Below are positions 39,966 through 47,787 of a stretch of 64,000 nt of DNA, piece by piece. The position numbers and the translations under genes were made by a program. The notes beneath the pieces are model-generated. The model did not search any database, was not told where the DNA came from, and worked only from the letters and a program-made list of their open reading frames with translations. The first letter of the stretch is position 1; every line of letters starts with the position of its first letter. Origin of the DNA: Chloroflexota bacterium (lineage in GTDB: Bacteria > Chloroflexota > Limnocylindria > QHBO01); contig JBBPIR010000004.1 of assembly GCA_038040195.1 (NCBI GenBank), positions 62,001 to 126,000 on the forward strand, read 5' to 3'.

Positions 39966-40922
39966 GTGATTACGGTTGAAGGTCTGGAGCGACGATTCGG
40001 GGTCGTCACCGCGCTGCGGGACGTGTCCTTCACGGTGCCCGCGGGCCAGATCTACGGGCTGCTGGGCCCCAATGGCGCGGGCAAGACGACCACGGTCCGG
40101 ATCCTGGCCGGCCTGATCGCGCCCAGCGCCGGCAGGGTGCGCGTGGTGGACCTCGAGCTCGGTCGCGACAACCCGCAGATCCGATCCCTGACCGGGATCC
40201 TGACCGAGAGCCCCGGCCTCCACGACCGGCTGACCGCGCGCCAGAACCTGACGTATTACGCGCGCCTATACGGCTTGACCGATGCCGCCCTGCGCGTGGC
40301 GGTGGACCGCTACCTGGCCGTGGTCGGCTTGACCGATGCCGCCGACCGGCGGGTCGGCGGCTACTCCAAGGGCATGCGCCAACGGGTGGCGATCGCCCGG
40401 GCCCTGCTCCACGAGCCGCGGGTGATCTACCTTGACGAGCCAACCAGCGCGCTGGACCCTGAGGCCGCCAAGTCGATTCGCGAGCTGGTCGTCACCCTGC
40501 GCGACGAGGGACGCTCGATCGTCCTGTGCACCCACAACCTGGACGAGGCGGAACGGGTGTGTGATCGGATCGGGATCTTGAACGGGCGGTTGCTGGCCGA
40601 GGGGACGCCCGCGGAGCTGCGCCGCCGCGGCCGGGCCGCGGCCACCCGGGTCGCGCTGGACGGTGGCTCGGTTGACGGCTCGGTCCTGGCGGCTGCACTC
40701 GGTTCGCTGCCCTACGTCCGGAACGCGCGGGCCGAGGGCGGCGACCTGTGGGTGGAGCTCGCCGAACCCCGGCGCGACACACCGGAGCTGGTGCGTGAGC
40801 TGGTGACCCGCGGGGCTCGGGTCCTGGCGGTGGCCGAGGACGTCGCCAGCCTGGAGCAGGTCTACCTGGAGCTGGTCGGCGAGCGGGGCGAACGCGACCC
40901 GGAGGGCGCTCGTGCGGCTTAG
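39966..40922 (+). CDS. ABC exporter ATP-binding protein
   Basis: A 318-residue single ABC ATPase. Walker A GPNGAGKTTT, signature GYSKGMRQRVAIARAL, Walker B VIYLDEPTSALD and the switch His in LCTHNLDEAE are intact. The C-terminal ~90 residues form the regulatory extension common to drug, polysaccharide and Cu-processing (NosF-like) exporters. GTG 39966 follows the -10 box; upstream open frame extensions belong to the complementary strand of the Nudix gene. It overlaps the permease gene by 11 nt. The cargo is unknown. Confidence 0.92.
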   Translation: MITVEGLERRFGVVTALRDVSFTVPAGQIYGLLGPNGAGKTTTVRILAGLIAPSAGRVRVVDLELGRDNPQIRSLTGILTESPGLHDRLTARQNLTYYARLYGLTDAALRVAVDRYLAVVGLTDAADRRVGGYSKGMRQRVAIARALLHEPRVIYLDEPTSALDPEAAKSIRELVVTLRDEGRSIVLCTHNLDEAERVCDRIGILNGRLLAEGTPAELRRRGRAAATRVALDGGSVDGSVLAAALGSLPYVRNARAEGGDLWVELAEPRRDTPELVRELVTRGARVLAVAEDVASLEQVYLELVGERGERDPEGARAA

Positions 40923-41703
40923 CCTGGTGGCCACCGTCTTCGGCAAGGAGTGGCGCGAGATCGGGTCCAACCGGCTGCTGCTGGCTGCCGTCGCCGCCCC
41001 GGCCGTCATCTTCGCCGCTATTCCGATCGCCATCGTGGGCTTCATCGAGGTCAACGACCTGGATGTGAACCAGCTGGGCCAGATCGCGGTCATGCTCGCC
41101 GCCTTCCCCGACCTGCCGCCCACGCTGGCGGCCCAGGGCTTCATCGTCACCAACTTCATGGCCTACTTCCTGCTCATCCCGGCCATGGTGCCCATCGCGA
41201 TTGCCTCGCAATCGGTCATCGGTGAGCGGCAGGCGCGATCCCTGGAGCCGCAGCTCGCCACCCCGATCGAGGTCTCTGAGCTGCTCGCCGGCAAGACCAT
41301 CGCGGCCGCCTTGCCGGCCGTCCTCGCCACCTGGGCGGTGTGGGTTGCCTACGGCCTCATCAACGGGGCGATTGCCGACCCGCGCCTGCTGCGGATGGTG
41401 TTCAGTCCGCAGTGGATGGTGGCCATGGCCACCCTCGTCCCGCTCATCTGCGTGCTGTCGGTCCTGCTGGGCGTCATCGTCAGCTCGCGGGTCAGCGACC
41501 CCCGGACCGCCCAGCAGTTCGGCGCCTTCGTGGTCCTGCCCATCATCGCCATCGCGGTGGCCCAGTTCCTGGGAGGGCAGGCAACCTTCACCATGAGCCA
41601 GGTCCTCGTCGGCGACCTGGTGGTCACGGGCCTGATCGGGGCCCTTTTGATCATCGGCTCATGGGCCTTTGACCGGGAGGAGATTCTCACCCGCCTCGGC
41701 TGA
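40912..41703 (+). CDS. ABC-2 type exporter permease
   Basis: A 263-residue membrane protein with six predicted helices. The cytoplasmic stretch VIGERQARSLEPQLATPIEVSELLAGKTIAAALPA is the ABC2 membrane-domain signature (SxxxERExGTLExLLxTPxS) and couples to the ATPase. GTG 40912 lies 11 nt inside the ATPase gene in another frame, so it is translationally coupled. It pairs one-to-one with that ATPase as a homodimeric exporter. No cargo gene is evident. Confidence 0.9.
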   Translation: MRLSLVATVFGKEWREIGSNRLLLAAVAAPAVIFAAIPIAIVGFIEVNDLDVNQLGQIAVMLAAFPDLPPTLAAQGFIVTNFMAYFLLIPAMVPIAIASQSVIGERQARSLEPQLATPIEVSELLAGKTIAAALPAVLATWAVWVAYGLINGAIADPRLLRMVFSPQWMVAMATLVPLICVLSVLLGVIVSSRVSDPRTAQQFGAFVVLPIIAIAVAQFLGGQATFTMSQVLVGDLVVTGLIGALLIIGSWAFDREEILTRLG

Positions 41704-41722
41704 CCCGCCCCTTGTCGTGGAC

Positions 41723-41728
41723 TACACT
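41723..41728 (+). promoter_or_regulatory. -10 box (TACACT) of tRNA-His
   Basis: TACACT ends 10 nt before G-1 of the tRNA. A weak CTGACC lies 17 nt further upstream. Confidence 0.45.
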
Positions 41729-41738
41729 CGTCAGCCGC

Positions 41739-41815
41739 GGTGGCCTTAGCTCAACTGGTAGAGCATCGGATTGTGGCTCCGAAGGTTACGGGTTCAAGCC
41801 CCGTAGGCCACCCCA
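41739..41815 (+). tRNA. tRNA-His (GTG), CCA encoded
   Basis: A full cloverleaf: acceptor GTGGCCT/AGGCCAC, D arm GCTC/GAGC, anticodon stem TCGGA/TCCGA around loop TTGTGGC (anticodon GTG at 41773-41775), and T arm ACGGG/CCCGT with TTCAAGC. The extra G-1 needed by histidyl-tRNA synthetase is encoded at 41739 opposite C73, and CCA is encoded at 41813-41815. Confidence 0.97.
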
Positions 41816-41831
41816 CATCGAGGAGGGTGTC

Positions 41832-42338
41832 ATGACCCCTGCAACGCCCGGGCCACAGACCCCGCCCCCGGGCTGGGCCGCTCCGCCCGAGGCCCCCGCC
41901 GGGCCCGCCCAGGGTCTCCGGTACGCCGGCTTCTGGGTCCGGTTCGTGGCCTTCATCCTGGACGCCATCGTCTTGGCTGTGCTCACGGCGGCGTTGGCGC
42001 CGCTCATCGGCGGCGGCGGCGGCATGGTCGACTTCGAGAACGGCGTATACAACGTCAACTACGGCGCCAACGCCATCGTCCTCCTCATCGACCTCGTCTA
42101 TTTCGTTGGCTTCTGGACCTGGCGTGGCCAGAGCCCGGGCATGATCCCGTTCAACATGCGGATCGTGCTGGCCGCCGACGGCGGTAAGGTCGACGTCGTC
42201 CGCGCGCTGCTCCGCTACGTCGGGCTGCTCATCAGCATCGCGGTCCTGTTCCTGGGCGTGATCTGGGTGGCATTCGACCGCCGCAAGCAGGGTTGGCACG
42301 ACAAGATCGCGGGAACCGTGGTCGTGCGCCCCACCTGA
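41832..42338 (+). CDS. RDD family membrane protein
   Basis: A 168-residue protein with a Pro-rich cytosolic N-terminus (TPPPGWAAPPEAPAGPAQG) and a three-helix RDD domain: YAGFWVRFVAFILDAIVLAVL holds the R and D of the RDD motif, and WRGQSPGMIPFNMRIV the second conserved segment. RDD proteins include suspected Na+(Li+)/H+ antiporters and envelope factors; the role is generally unclear. ATG 41832 follows GAGGAGG by 5 nt, an exception to the leaderless genes here. It begins 17 bp after tRNA-His and could share its transcript. Confidence 0.88.
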   Translation: MTPATPGPQTPPPGWAAPPEAPAGPAQGLRYAGFWVRFVAFILDAIVLAVLTAALAPLIGGGGGMVDFENGVYNVNYGANAIVLLIDLVYFVGFWTWRGQSPGMIPFNMRIVLAADGGKVDVVRALLRYVGLLISIAVLFLGVIWVAFDRRKQGWHDKIAGTVVVRPT

Positions 42339-42377
42339 ACCGCGGTCCGGCGACAGTCCGGGCCTGGCGACCTGATG

Positions 42378-42397
42378 GTCCCGGCCCGGGCCGGGAC
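42378..42397. repeat. Perfect 20-bp GC palindrome in the gap before the CAP gene
   Basis: GTCCCGGCCCGGGCCGGGAC is its own reverse complement. No T-run follows, so an intrinsic terminator is uncertain. It could be a weak terminator or an mRNA 3'-end stabiliser for the RDD gene. Confidence 0.5.
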
Positions 42398-42486
42398 GAC
42401 CGCGCTACAGACCTCGGCTTCGGGTCACCGTAGCCTCCTGGTACGTCCGTCGCGAATGGCGGACCGATCCAGGGGGTGCCTATCGC

Positions 42487-43410
42487 ATGCGCTCAGCGCC
42501 CAATGCGCCTCGGCGTCAACCGAACGTCCTCCTTCGCGCCACCGGGCTGGCGGGCACGGCCCTCATGGCTGCTGCGCTCCTGGTCTGGTCGGGTCCTGCG
42601 ACCGCCAGCGGCTGGAACCAGGCGACGGCCGAGGCGACGCTGTGGCAGCTCCTGAACGGCACTCGAGCCAACAACGGGCTCAATGTGCTGGTCCAGCACG
42701 GGACCCTGGTCTCGATCGCACGCTGGCGCAGCCAGGACATGATCCAGCGCAGCTACTTCGACCATACCGTCCTGGGCACCGGATATCAGGTGTACCACTG
42801 GTATGACCTCAACGGGCTGAGCTATTCCCTGGGCGGCGAGAACATCGCCTGGAACAACGGCTACTCGGATGCCGACTCGCCTGTGGCCGCGCACAACGGT
42901 TTCATGAACTCCCCCGGCCATCGCGCCAATATCCTGGGTGGCAGCTGGACCCATGGTGGCGTCGGCGCATGGGCTGCTGACAACGTGCAGTTCCTCGGAT
43001 CCCTCCGCAGCCCGCGGGTGTACACCGAGCTCTTCATGGCCGCCGCCGGCTCGGCTCCTCCCCCTCCGCCGCCGTCAGGCGGGGGCGGTGGCGGCGGTGG
43101 CGGTGGCGGTGGTGGTGGTGGTGGCGGAGGCGGCGTTGCCTACCAGCCGGCCCCGGCACCCACGCTCCCTCCCCGCATCGTGCCGGCCCCTGTGCGCCCT
43201 ACTTCGGCTGAACCCCTCGACGGGAGCGGCAGCCTGGTTCATGTGGCGTCGCTGAACGTCCCGAACCGGGCCTTGGCCGGCCTCGACACCCGCGGCGCGC
43301 CGATCCAGCCACCGGCCGTCGCCAGTCTGCGGGTCGAGGCCGCTGGTCCCGCCGACCAGGGCGTGTTCGAGACGCTCCTGGGAGCCTTAATCGGGTTCGT
43401 CTTCGGCTGA
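42487..43410 (+). CDS. Secreted CAP (SCP/PR-1) domain protein with polyglycine linker
   Basis: A 307-residue exported protein: basic N-terminus and signal helix (LAGTALMAAALLVWSGPATA), then a CAP domain (about 43-185). CAP hallmarks are LLNGTRANNGLN, ARWRSQDMIQRSYFDH, GENIAWNNGY, the HNGFMNSPGHRANIL signature and GVGAWA. A polyproline stretch and a run of about 19 glycines link it to a C-terminal tail ending in a short hydrophobic segment. Bacterial CAP proteins are often associated with spores, the envelope or secreted lipid binding; the function here is not known. ATG 42487 has AGGGGGTG upstream. Confidence 0.9.
   Translation: MRSAPNAPRRQPNVLLRATGLAGTALMAAALLVWSGPATASGWNQATAEATLWQLLNGTRANNGLNVLVQHGTLVSIARWRSQDMIQRSYFDHTVLGTGYQVYHWYDLNGLSYSLGGENIAWNNGYSDADSPVAAHNGFMNSPGHRANILGGSWTHGGVGAWAADNVQFLGSLRSPRVYTELFMAAAGSAPPPPPPSGGGGGGGGGGGGGGGGGGGVAYQPAPAPTLPPRIVPAPVRPTSAEPLDGSGSLVHVASLNVPNRALAGLDTRGAPIQPPAVASLRVEAAGPADQGVFETLLGALIGFVFG
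43078..43134 (+). repeat. GGN simple repeat encoding polyglycine
   Basis: Nineteen consecutive Gly codons with mixed third bases sit between a proline run and the C-terminal tail of the CAP protein. Such tracts change length easily. Confidence 0.85.
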
Positions 43411-43436
43411 CCCGCTCCCCGGCTCGCCCCTGGCCG

Positions 43437-43442
43437 TATCCT
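43437..43442 (+). promoter_or_regulatory. -10 box (TATCCT) of the LolD/MacB-type ABC operon
   Basis: TATCCT ends 8 nt before ATG 43451; the intervening GTCGCCCG is identical to that before PBP1A. Confidence 0.55.
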
Positions 43443-43450
43443 GTCGCCCG

Positions 43451-44197
43451 ATGACGGCCATCCTGGAGGCCCAAGACCTCGTCAAGCGCTACCCGGTCGG
43501 GGATGGCCAGGTGGACGCCCTGCGCGGAGTCAGCCTGGCGGTGGAGCGCGGAGAGTTCGTGGCCATCATGGGAGCCTCCGGATCGGGCAAATCCACCCTC
43601 CTCCACCTGCTCGGTGGCCTCGACAAGCCCACCGCGGGCCAGGTTGTCATCGACGGCGTGAACATCAGCACCCTCGACGATGAGCAGGCGACGCTGACCC
43701 GGCGCGACAAGACCGGCTTCGTGTTCCAGTTCTTCAACCTCATCCCGCTGCTGACGGTGCGGGAAAACGTGGCCCTCCCGTTCCTGATCGGCGGAGAGTC
43801 GGTGCATGAGCGCCGCCAGCGCGTGGATGAGCTGCTGGCCATGGTTGGCCTGGAAGGCAAGGCCGATCACGCGCCCGACCAGCTGTCGGCCGGGGAGCAG
43901 CAACGAGTGGCCCTGGCCCGTGCGCTGGCTACCGAGCCGGCCCTCCTGCTGGCGGACGAACCAACGGGCAACCTGGATTACACGAGCGGAGGCGAGATCC
44001 TCGATCTGCTCTGGCGCTCCTGCGTTCAGCTGGGCCAGACCATCGTGCTGGTGACCCACGAAGCTCGCGCGGCGGCGTATGCGGACCGCGTACTGGTGGT
44101 GCGTGACGGGCAGATCCTGGATCAGATCGAGCTGGGGCGCCGGCCTGACCACGACCCGGGTGAGCTCCTGACCCGCCTGGCCCTGCTCGGCCTCTGA
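43451..44197 (+). CDS. ABC transporter ATP-binding protein, LolD/MacB type
   Basis: A 248-residue ATPase of the lipoprotein/MacB/FtsE type. Walker [13 protein letters not shown], the family-specific Q-loop segment [21 protein letters not shown], signature [15 protein letters not shown], Walker [13 protein letters not shown] and switch His VTHEARAAA are all intact. It drives mechanotransmission by the FtsX-type permease encoded 22 bp downstream. Such systems export peptides, lipids or lipoproteins, or control cell-wall enzymes. The cargo is not evident. Confidence 0.94.
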   Translation: MTAILEAQDLVKRYPVGDGQVDALRGVSLAVERGEFVAIMGASGSGKSTLLHLLGGLDKPTAGQVVIDGVNISTLDDEQATLTRRDKTGFVFQFFNLIPLLTVRENVALPFLIGGESVHERRQRVDELLAMVGLEGKADHAPDQLSAGEQQRVALARALATEPALLLADEPTGNLDYTSGGEILDLLWRSCVQLGQTIVLVTHEARAAAYADRVLVVRDGQILDQIELGRRPDHDPGELLTRLALLGL

Positions 44198-44219
44198 GCG
44201 AATCCGAGCCGACGAGCGC

Positions 44220-46754
44220 ATGCGCCTGTCCGCCATCGCCTGGAGGAGCCTGACCGCCCGACCGGCGCGAACCGCGCTCACTGGCATGGGCGTCGCGCTC
44301 GGCGTGGCGCTCGTGGCCGGCACCCTCCTGACGGCCGATGCGGCCACCCGGGCCGTTGCGGAGGCCGCCCGGGACCTGTACGGCGAGGCGGACCTGCGGG
44401 TCCGCGCGTTCGACGACGACGGCCTGCGCGCCGGGTCGGTGGAGGCCATTCGGGTCATCCCCGGGGTGGCCATCAGCGCTCCGCTGGCCGAGCGTCGCCT
44501 GACCCTGTCCACCCAACCGGGCCCCGATGAGCAGGTCTTCACCCTTTCGGCGGTGGGGGTCGACCCGGTGGCCGAGGCAGCCCTCGGCCGTCCCAGCCTC
44601 ACGGCCGGCGTGCCCCTGGACGCCGACCGCCCCAACGGTGCCCTGGTGGCCGCACAGTGGGCCGCCGATCACCGCCTCGGCCTGGGCGACGAGCTGCTCC
44701 TGACCGGCGCCCGGCTCGACACGCCGCCCCTCACCATCGTCGGCCTGCTCGCCAACAGCGGCTTCGGGGCGCAGGCCGGGGGATCGGTCCTCCTGGTTGC
44801 CCGAGACACGCTGAACGCCGCCTTCGAGGTCATATCACCGGTCACGGCGGTGGACGTGGCTGTCGCCGAGGGCCGGATGTCCGAGGTCGAAGCGGGGCTG
44901 GATCGGAATCTGACGGAGCCGTTCGTGGTCGAGACGGTCGCGGACGCCGAGGCTGCCTTCGAGCGCGCGCAGGCCGGGTTTGCGGGCATCGCCTTCCTGC
45001 TCGGTTTGGTGGCGCTGAGCGCCGGGGCCTTCCTGGTGGCCAACACGCTGGCCATGACCCTGTCAGAGCGAACCCGCGAGATCGGCCTGTTGCGAGCCGC
45101 GGGAACCACGGGTCGTCAGGTGCGCGGCCTCGTCATCCGCCAGGGCCTGGCGCTGGGGCTGTTCGGATCCGCCCTGGGGCTGCCCATCGGGGTCGGGATC
45201 GGAGCGCTCCTGGTCAACGCTGTTGCCGCGACACGAGCCGCACTCGTGGTTGACCTGGCCCTGAACCCGGCCGTGCTCGCGTTCGCGTTCGGGCTAGGGA
45301 TGGCCGTCACGCTGCTGGCGGCCTGGGTCCCCGCCGCGGAAGCGGCTCGAGTCAGCCCGCTCGAGGCCCTCCGCCCCACCCACCGCCCAGGTCGCAGCCT
45401 CTGGATCAGGCTGCGCTGGATCGTCGCCGCTGAGCTGGTCGTGGTGGCTGCCGGTTTCGTCCTCTATCCACTCGAACGTGGCGCGCCACCGTTCCTGGCC
45501 ACGCTGCTGGCCGTTGGGGTGCTGATCGGCGGAGCGGTCGCGACGGCGTTCATGCTGGAACCGCTGGGGAGGCTGGTCGGGGCACCGTTCGAGCGCCTGT
45601 TCGGCGCCCAGGGGTTGCTGGGACGCGCCAATCTGGGCCGGCACCGGGCGCGGACGGGGCTGAGCGTGGCGGCCCTGACGGTGGCCCTTGCGGCGGTGGT
45701 CACCCTCGGCACGACGGCCGCCTCGGCCCGTGGGACGGCGGAGCGTTGGGTTCAGTCCATCCTCCCCGGCGGACACGCCATCCGGCTCACCATCCCGTCG
45801 TCCATCGACTTCCTCCAGGACACGATCGCGTCCACCCCCGGGACGTTCTCGGCCAGCCCGGTCCCCGAGTTCGGTGTTGTGGTCACCACCCCGGATGGTG
45901 ACCACGAGGCAGGCGTCGCCGGGATCGATCCGTCGGTCTGGCAGGACGCCGGTGCCCTGATCGTGGTGGAGGCGGACCGGGCCGCGGCGTTCGAGGCCCT
46001 CCGCGCCGGCGGAGCGGTTCTCCTCCCCGAGTCATTCGCCGCGCAGGCGGGCTTGGGCACCGGGGATCGGATCCACCTCGCCATCCCGGGTGGCCCCGCC
46101 ACCGATCTGACGGTGGCCGGGCTGGTCGCCTACTCGCTACCCGGCCGATCGGGCGAGGGGGCGCTCCTCATCAGCTTGGCGGATGCGCGCACCACGTTCG
46201 GCGCCGAGCTGGCGACCATCTGGGCCATGGTTCCCCAGCCCGCGATTGGCGAGGCAGCTTATAGAGTGTTGGTGGCCGAAAAGGCCGCCGAGCTGGCCGG
46301 CGAAGCGCTGACGGCGAACGTGCTGGCCGAACAACTGTCGCGCTCATTGGATCGGCTGCTCGGGCTGTTCGACGCCCTGGCCTTGCTGGCCGTGGTCATC
46401 GGCGGATTGGGCATCGTCAACACCCTGACCCTGGGCGTGTCCGAGCGGACGCGGGAGATTGCCGTGCTCCGGGCCCACGGCATGACCGTGGGCCAGGTCG
46501 AAGGCATGGTCGTGACCGAGGCTGCGATCATGGGCACGGTGGGCGGCCTCGTGGCCGCCGTCGCGGGTGTCGCCGTCACCGGCCTGCTCGTCACTCTCGC
46601 TCCCCGAGATTTCGCGGCCGGGCTGGTCATCCCCTGGCCGCTCGTGATCGCGGTGGTCCTGCTCGGATTGGGCGTCGCCTGCCTGGCCGGGCTGTACCCG
46701 GCGCGACTGGCCGGCAATCGGCCAGTCCTGGCCAGCCTGAAGCACTTCGAGTAG
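44220..46754 (+). CDS. FtsX/MacB-like ABC permease with two FtsX domains
   Basis: An 844-residue membrane protein of the long permease type. An N-terminal helix and an extracytoplasmic domain (about 40-245) precede a three-helix FtsX block (ARAGFAGIAFLLGLVALSAGAFLVANTLAM, then SERTREIGLLRAAGTTGRQV). After a central pair of helices and a second large external domain there is another FtsX block (LLAVVIGGLGIVNTLTLGVSERTREIAVLRAHGMTVGQV). It works with the ATPase upstream as a full exporter half. Duplicated architecture is normal for Gram-positive-type systems. It is followed by a PPC-domain gene after 11 bp. Confidence 0.93.
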   Translation: MRLSAIAWRSLTARPARTALTGMGVALGVALVAGTLLTADAATRAVAEAARDLYGEADLRVRAFDDDGLRAGSVEAIRVIPGVAISAPLAERRLTLSTQPGPDEQVFTLSAVGVDPVAEAALGRPSLTAGVPLDADRPNGALVAAQWAADHRLGLGDELLLTGARLDTPPLTIVGLLANSGFGAQAGGSVLLVARDTLNAAFEVISPVTAVDVAVAEGRMSEVEAGLDRNLTEPFVVETVADAEAAFERAQAGFAGIAFLLGLVALSAGAFLVANTLAMTLSERTREIGLLRAAGTTGRQVRGLVIRQGLALGLFGSALGLPIGVGIGALLVNAVAATRAALVVDLALNPAVLAFAFGLGMAVTLLAAWVPAAEAARVSPLEALRPTHRPGRSLWIRLRWIVAAELVVVAAGFVLYPLERGAPPFLATLLAVGVLIGGAVATAFMLEPLGRLVGAPFERLFGAQGLLGRANLGRHRARTGLSVAALTVALAAVVTLGTTAASARGTAERWVQSILPGGHAIRLTIPSSIDFLQDTIASTPGTFSASPVPEFGVVVTTPDGDHEAGVAGIDPSVWQDAGALIVVEADRAAAFEALRAGGAVLLPESFAAQAGLGTGDRIHLAIPGGPATDLTVAGLVAYSLPGRSGEGALLISLADARTTFGAELATIWAMVPQPAIGEAAYRVLVAEKAAELAGEALTANVLAEQLSRSLDRLLGLFDALALLAVVIGGLGIVNTLTLGVSERTREIAVLRAHGMTVGQVEGMVVTEAAIMGTVGGLVAAVAGVAVTGLLVTLAPRDFAAGLVIPWPLVIAVVLLGLGVACLAGLYPARLAGNRPVLASLKHFE

Positions 46755-46765
46755 GAGATAGACCG

Positions 46766-47194
46766 ATGACCGAGCGCACCTGGGAGGCCTCCGCGGGCCG
46801 GACGTTCATCGGTCGATTGGAGAAGGGGAGCGACCTCGTCGCCGAGATCGAGCGGATCTGCACCGATCGGGCCGTCTCGGCTGCGTGGGTCAGCGTCATC
46901 GGCGCGGTGCAGCGCGCGGCGTTCGCGTACTACCACCAGAGTGACTTGAGGTATCTCGAGCTGTCCTCCGACACGCACCACGAGATCGTGGGCTTCATCG
47001 GCAACGTCAGCCTGCGCGACGGCAAGCCATTCCTCCACGCTCACGCCACCTTCGCCGATGAGCACGGGGCCTGCGTGGGCGGGCACCTGCTGCGGGGGAT
47101 CGAGGTCTTCGTGGCCGAGTTCGAGATCCGCGAGACGCTCGGCGTGGATCTCGTCCGGACCTACGACGAGGAGTTCGGCCTGGCGCTGTGGTGA
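46766..47194 (+). CDS. PPC/DUF296 domain protein
   Basis: A 142-residue single-domain protein of the PPC (plants and prokaryotes conserved, DUF296) family. The signature HAHATFADEHGACVGGHLL supplies the conserved metal-binding His residues. In plants the domain accompanies AT-hooks; the stand-alone bacterial forms are trimers of unknown function, sometimes annotated as DNA-binding. It has an AGGAG-type site upstream and begins 11 bp after the permease gene, so it may belong to that operon. tRNA-Arg follows. Confidence 0.9.
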   Translation: MTERTWEASAGRTFIGRLEKGSDLVAEIERICTDRAVSAAWVSVIGAVQRAAFAYYHQSDLRYLELSSDTHHEIVGFIGNVSLRDGKPFLHAHATFADEHGACVGGHLLRGIEVFVAEFEIRETLGVDLVRTYDEEFGLALW

Positions 47195-47205
47195 GCGGGC
47201 GCCGG

Positions 47206-47211
47206 TACAAT
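47206..47211 (+). promoter_or_regulatory. -10 box (TACAAT) of tRNA-Arg
   Basis: TACAAT ends 8 nt before the first base of the tRNA. I see no good -35. Confidence 0.55.
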
Positions 47212-47219
47212 CGGGCCTG

Positions 47220-47295
47220 GCGCCGGTAGCTCAGTGGATAGAGCGGGTGGCTTCGGACCACCAGGCCGCGGGTTCGAATCCTGCCCGGCGCGCCA
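47220..47295 (+). tRNA. tRNA-Arg (TCG), CCA encoded
   Basis: Acceptor GCGCCGG/CCGGCGC with G73 and encoded CCA (47293-47295), D stem GCTC/GAGC, anticodon stem GGTGG/CCACC around loop CTTCGGA (anticodon TCG), and T stem GCGGG/CCTGC with TTCGAAT. It decodes CGA-family arginine codons. Confidence 0.96.
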
Positions 47296-47310
47296 TCTCG
47301 AGGCCCCCCC

Positions 47311-47787
47311 ATGAACGCCTCCCGTCCCCGCCGACGTGCGTCACGCGTCTGGAGTCTGCTGCTGCGCCTGGAATATGCCTGGCTCCGCCTCACCGATCCG
47401 CTGATTCGCACCGCCTGGCGCGGTGGTGGCATGGGGATCACCGTCGACCTCCGCGTCCCCGGCCGCCGCACGGGGCGCCCTCGCGCCGTCCTGGTGGGCC
47501 TGATCGAGGTTGCCGGGGGCTGGTATGTCGGTCATCCGAACGGGGACGTGGGATGGACCCGAAACCTGGCCGCGGCCGGCGAGGCCGTGGTGGCCCGGCC
47601 GAGCGGGATCAGCCATCGAGTGCGCGCCGAGCGCCTGGCGGACGTCGATGAGCGGGATGCCGTCATCCTGGCAACCGCTCATCAACAGCCGTTCCCCGGC
47701 AACCTCGTGTACCGCGCGGCGCGCCGCCACATCCTGGCGCGCGGCGCTTACTTCCGACTCGAACCGATGGACGAATCGCTGCCCTAG
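47311..47787 (+). CDS. Deazaflavin (F420)-dependent nitroreductase-family protein (Ddn-like)
   Basis: A 158-residue split-barrel protein of the Ddn family. ITVDLRVPGRRTGRPRAVLVGLIEVAGGWYVGHPNGDVGWTRNLAAAG matches the segment that binds F420 in Mycobacterium Ddn (RTGRPR for the phosphate tail, WTRNL for the deazaflavin). The role is probably F420H2-dependent reduction of quinone-like or other substrates. No F420 biosynthesis gene occurs in the window, so cofactor availability must be checked elsewhere. It starts 15 bp after the tRNA-Arg CCA and shares a CTAG stop overlap with the convergent KimA-like gene. Confidence 0.85.
   Translation: MNASRPRRRASRVWSLLLRLEYAWLRLTDPLIRTAWRGGGMGITVDLRVPGRRTGRPRAVLVGLIEVAGGWYVGHPNGDVGWTRNLAAAGEAVVARPSGISHRVRAERLADVDERDAVILATAHQQPFPGNLVYRAARRHILARGAYFRLEPMDESLP

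Noticed and set aside
42339-42486. c-di-AMP (ydaO) riboswitch before the CAP-domain gene
   Set aside because: A few short similarities exist in the last 40 bases, but the conserved elements and necessary length are missing.
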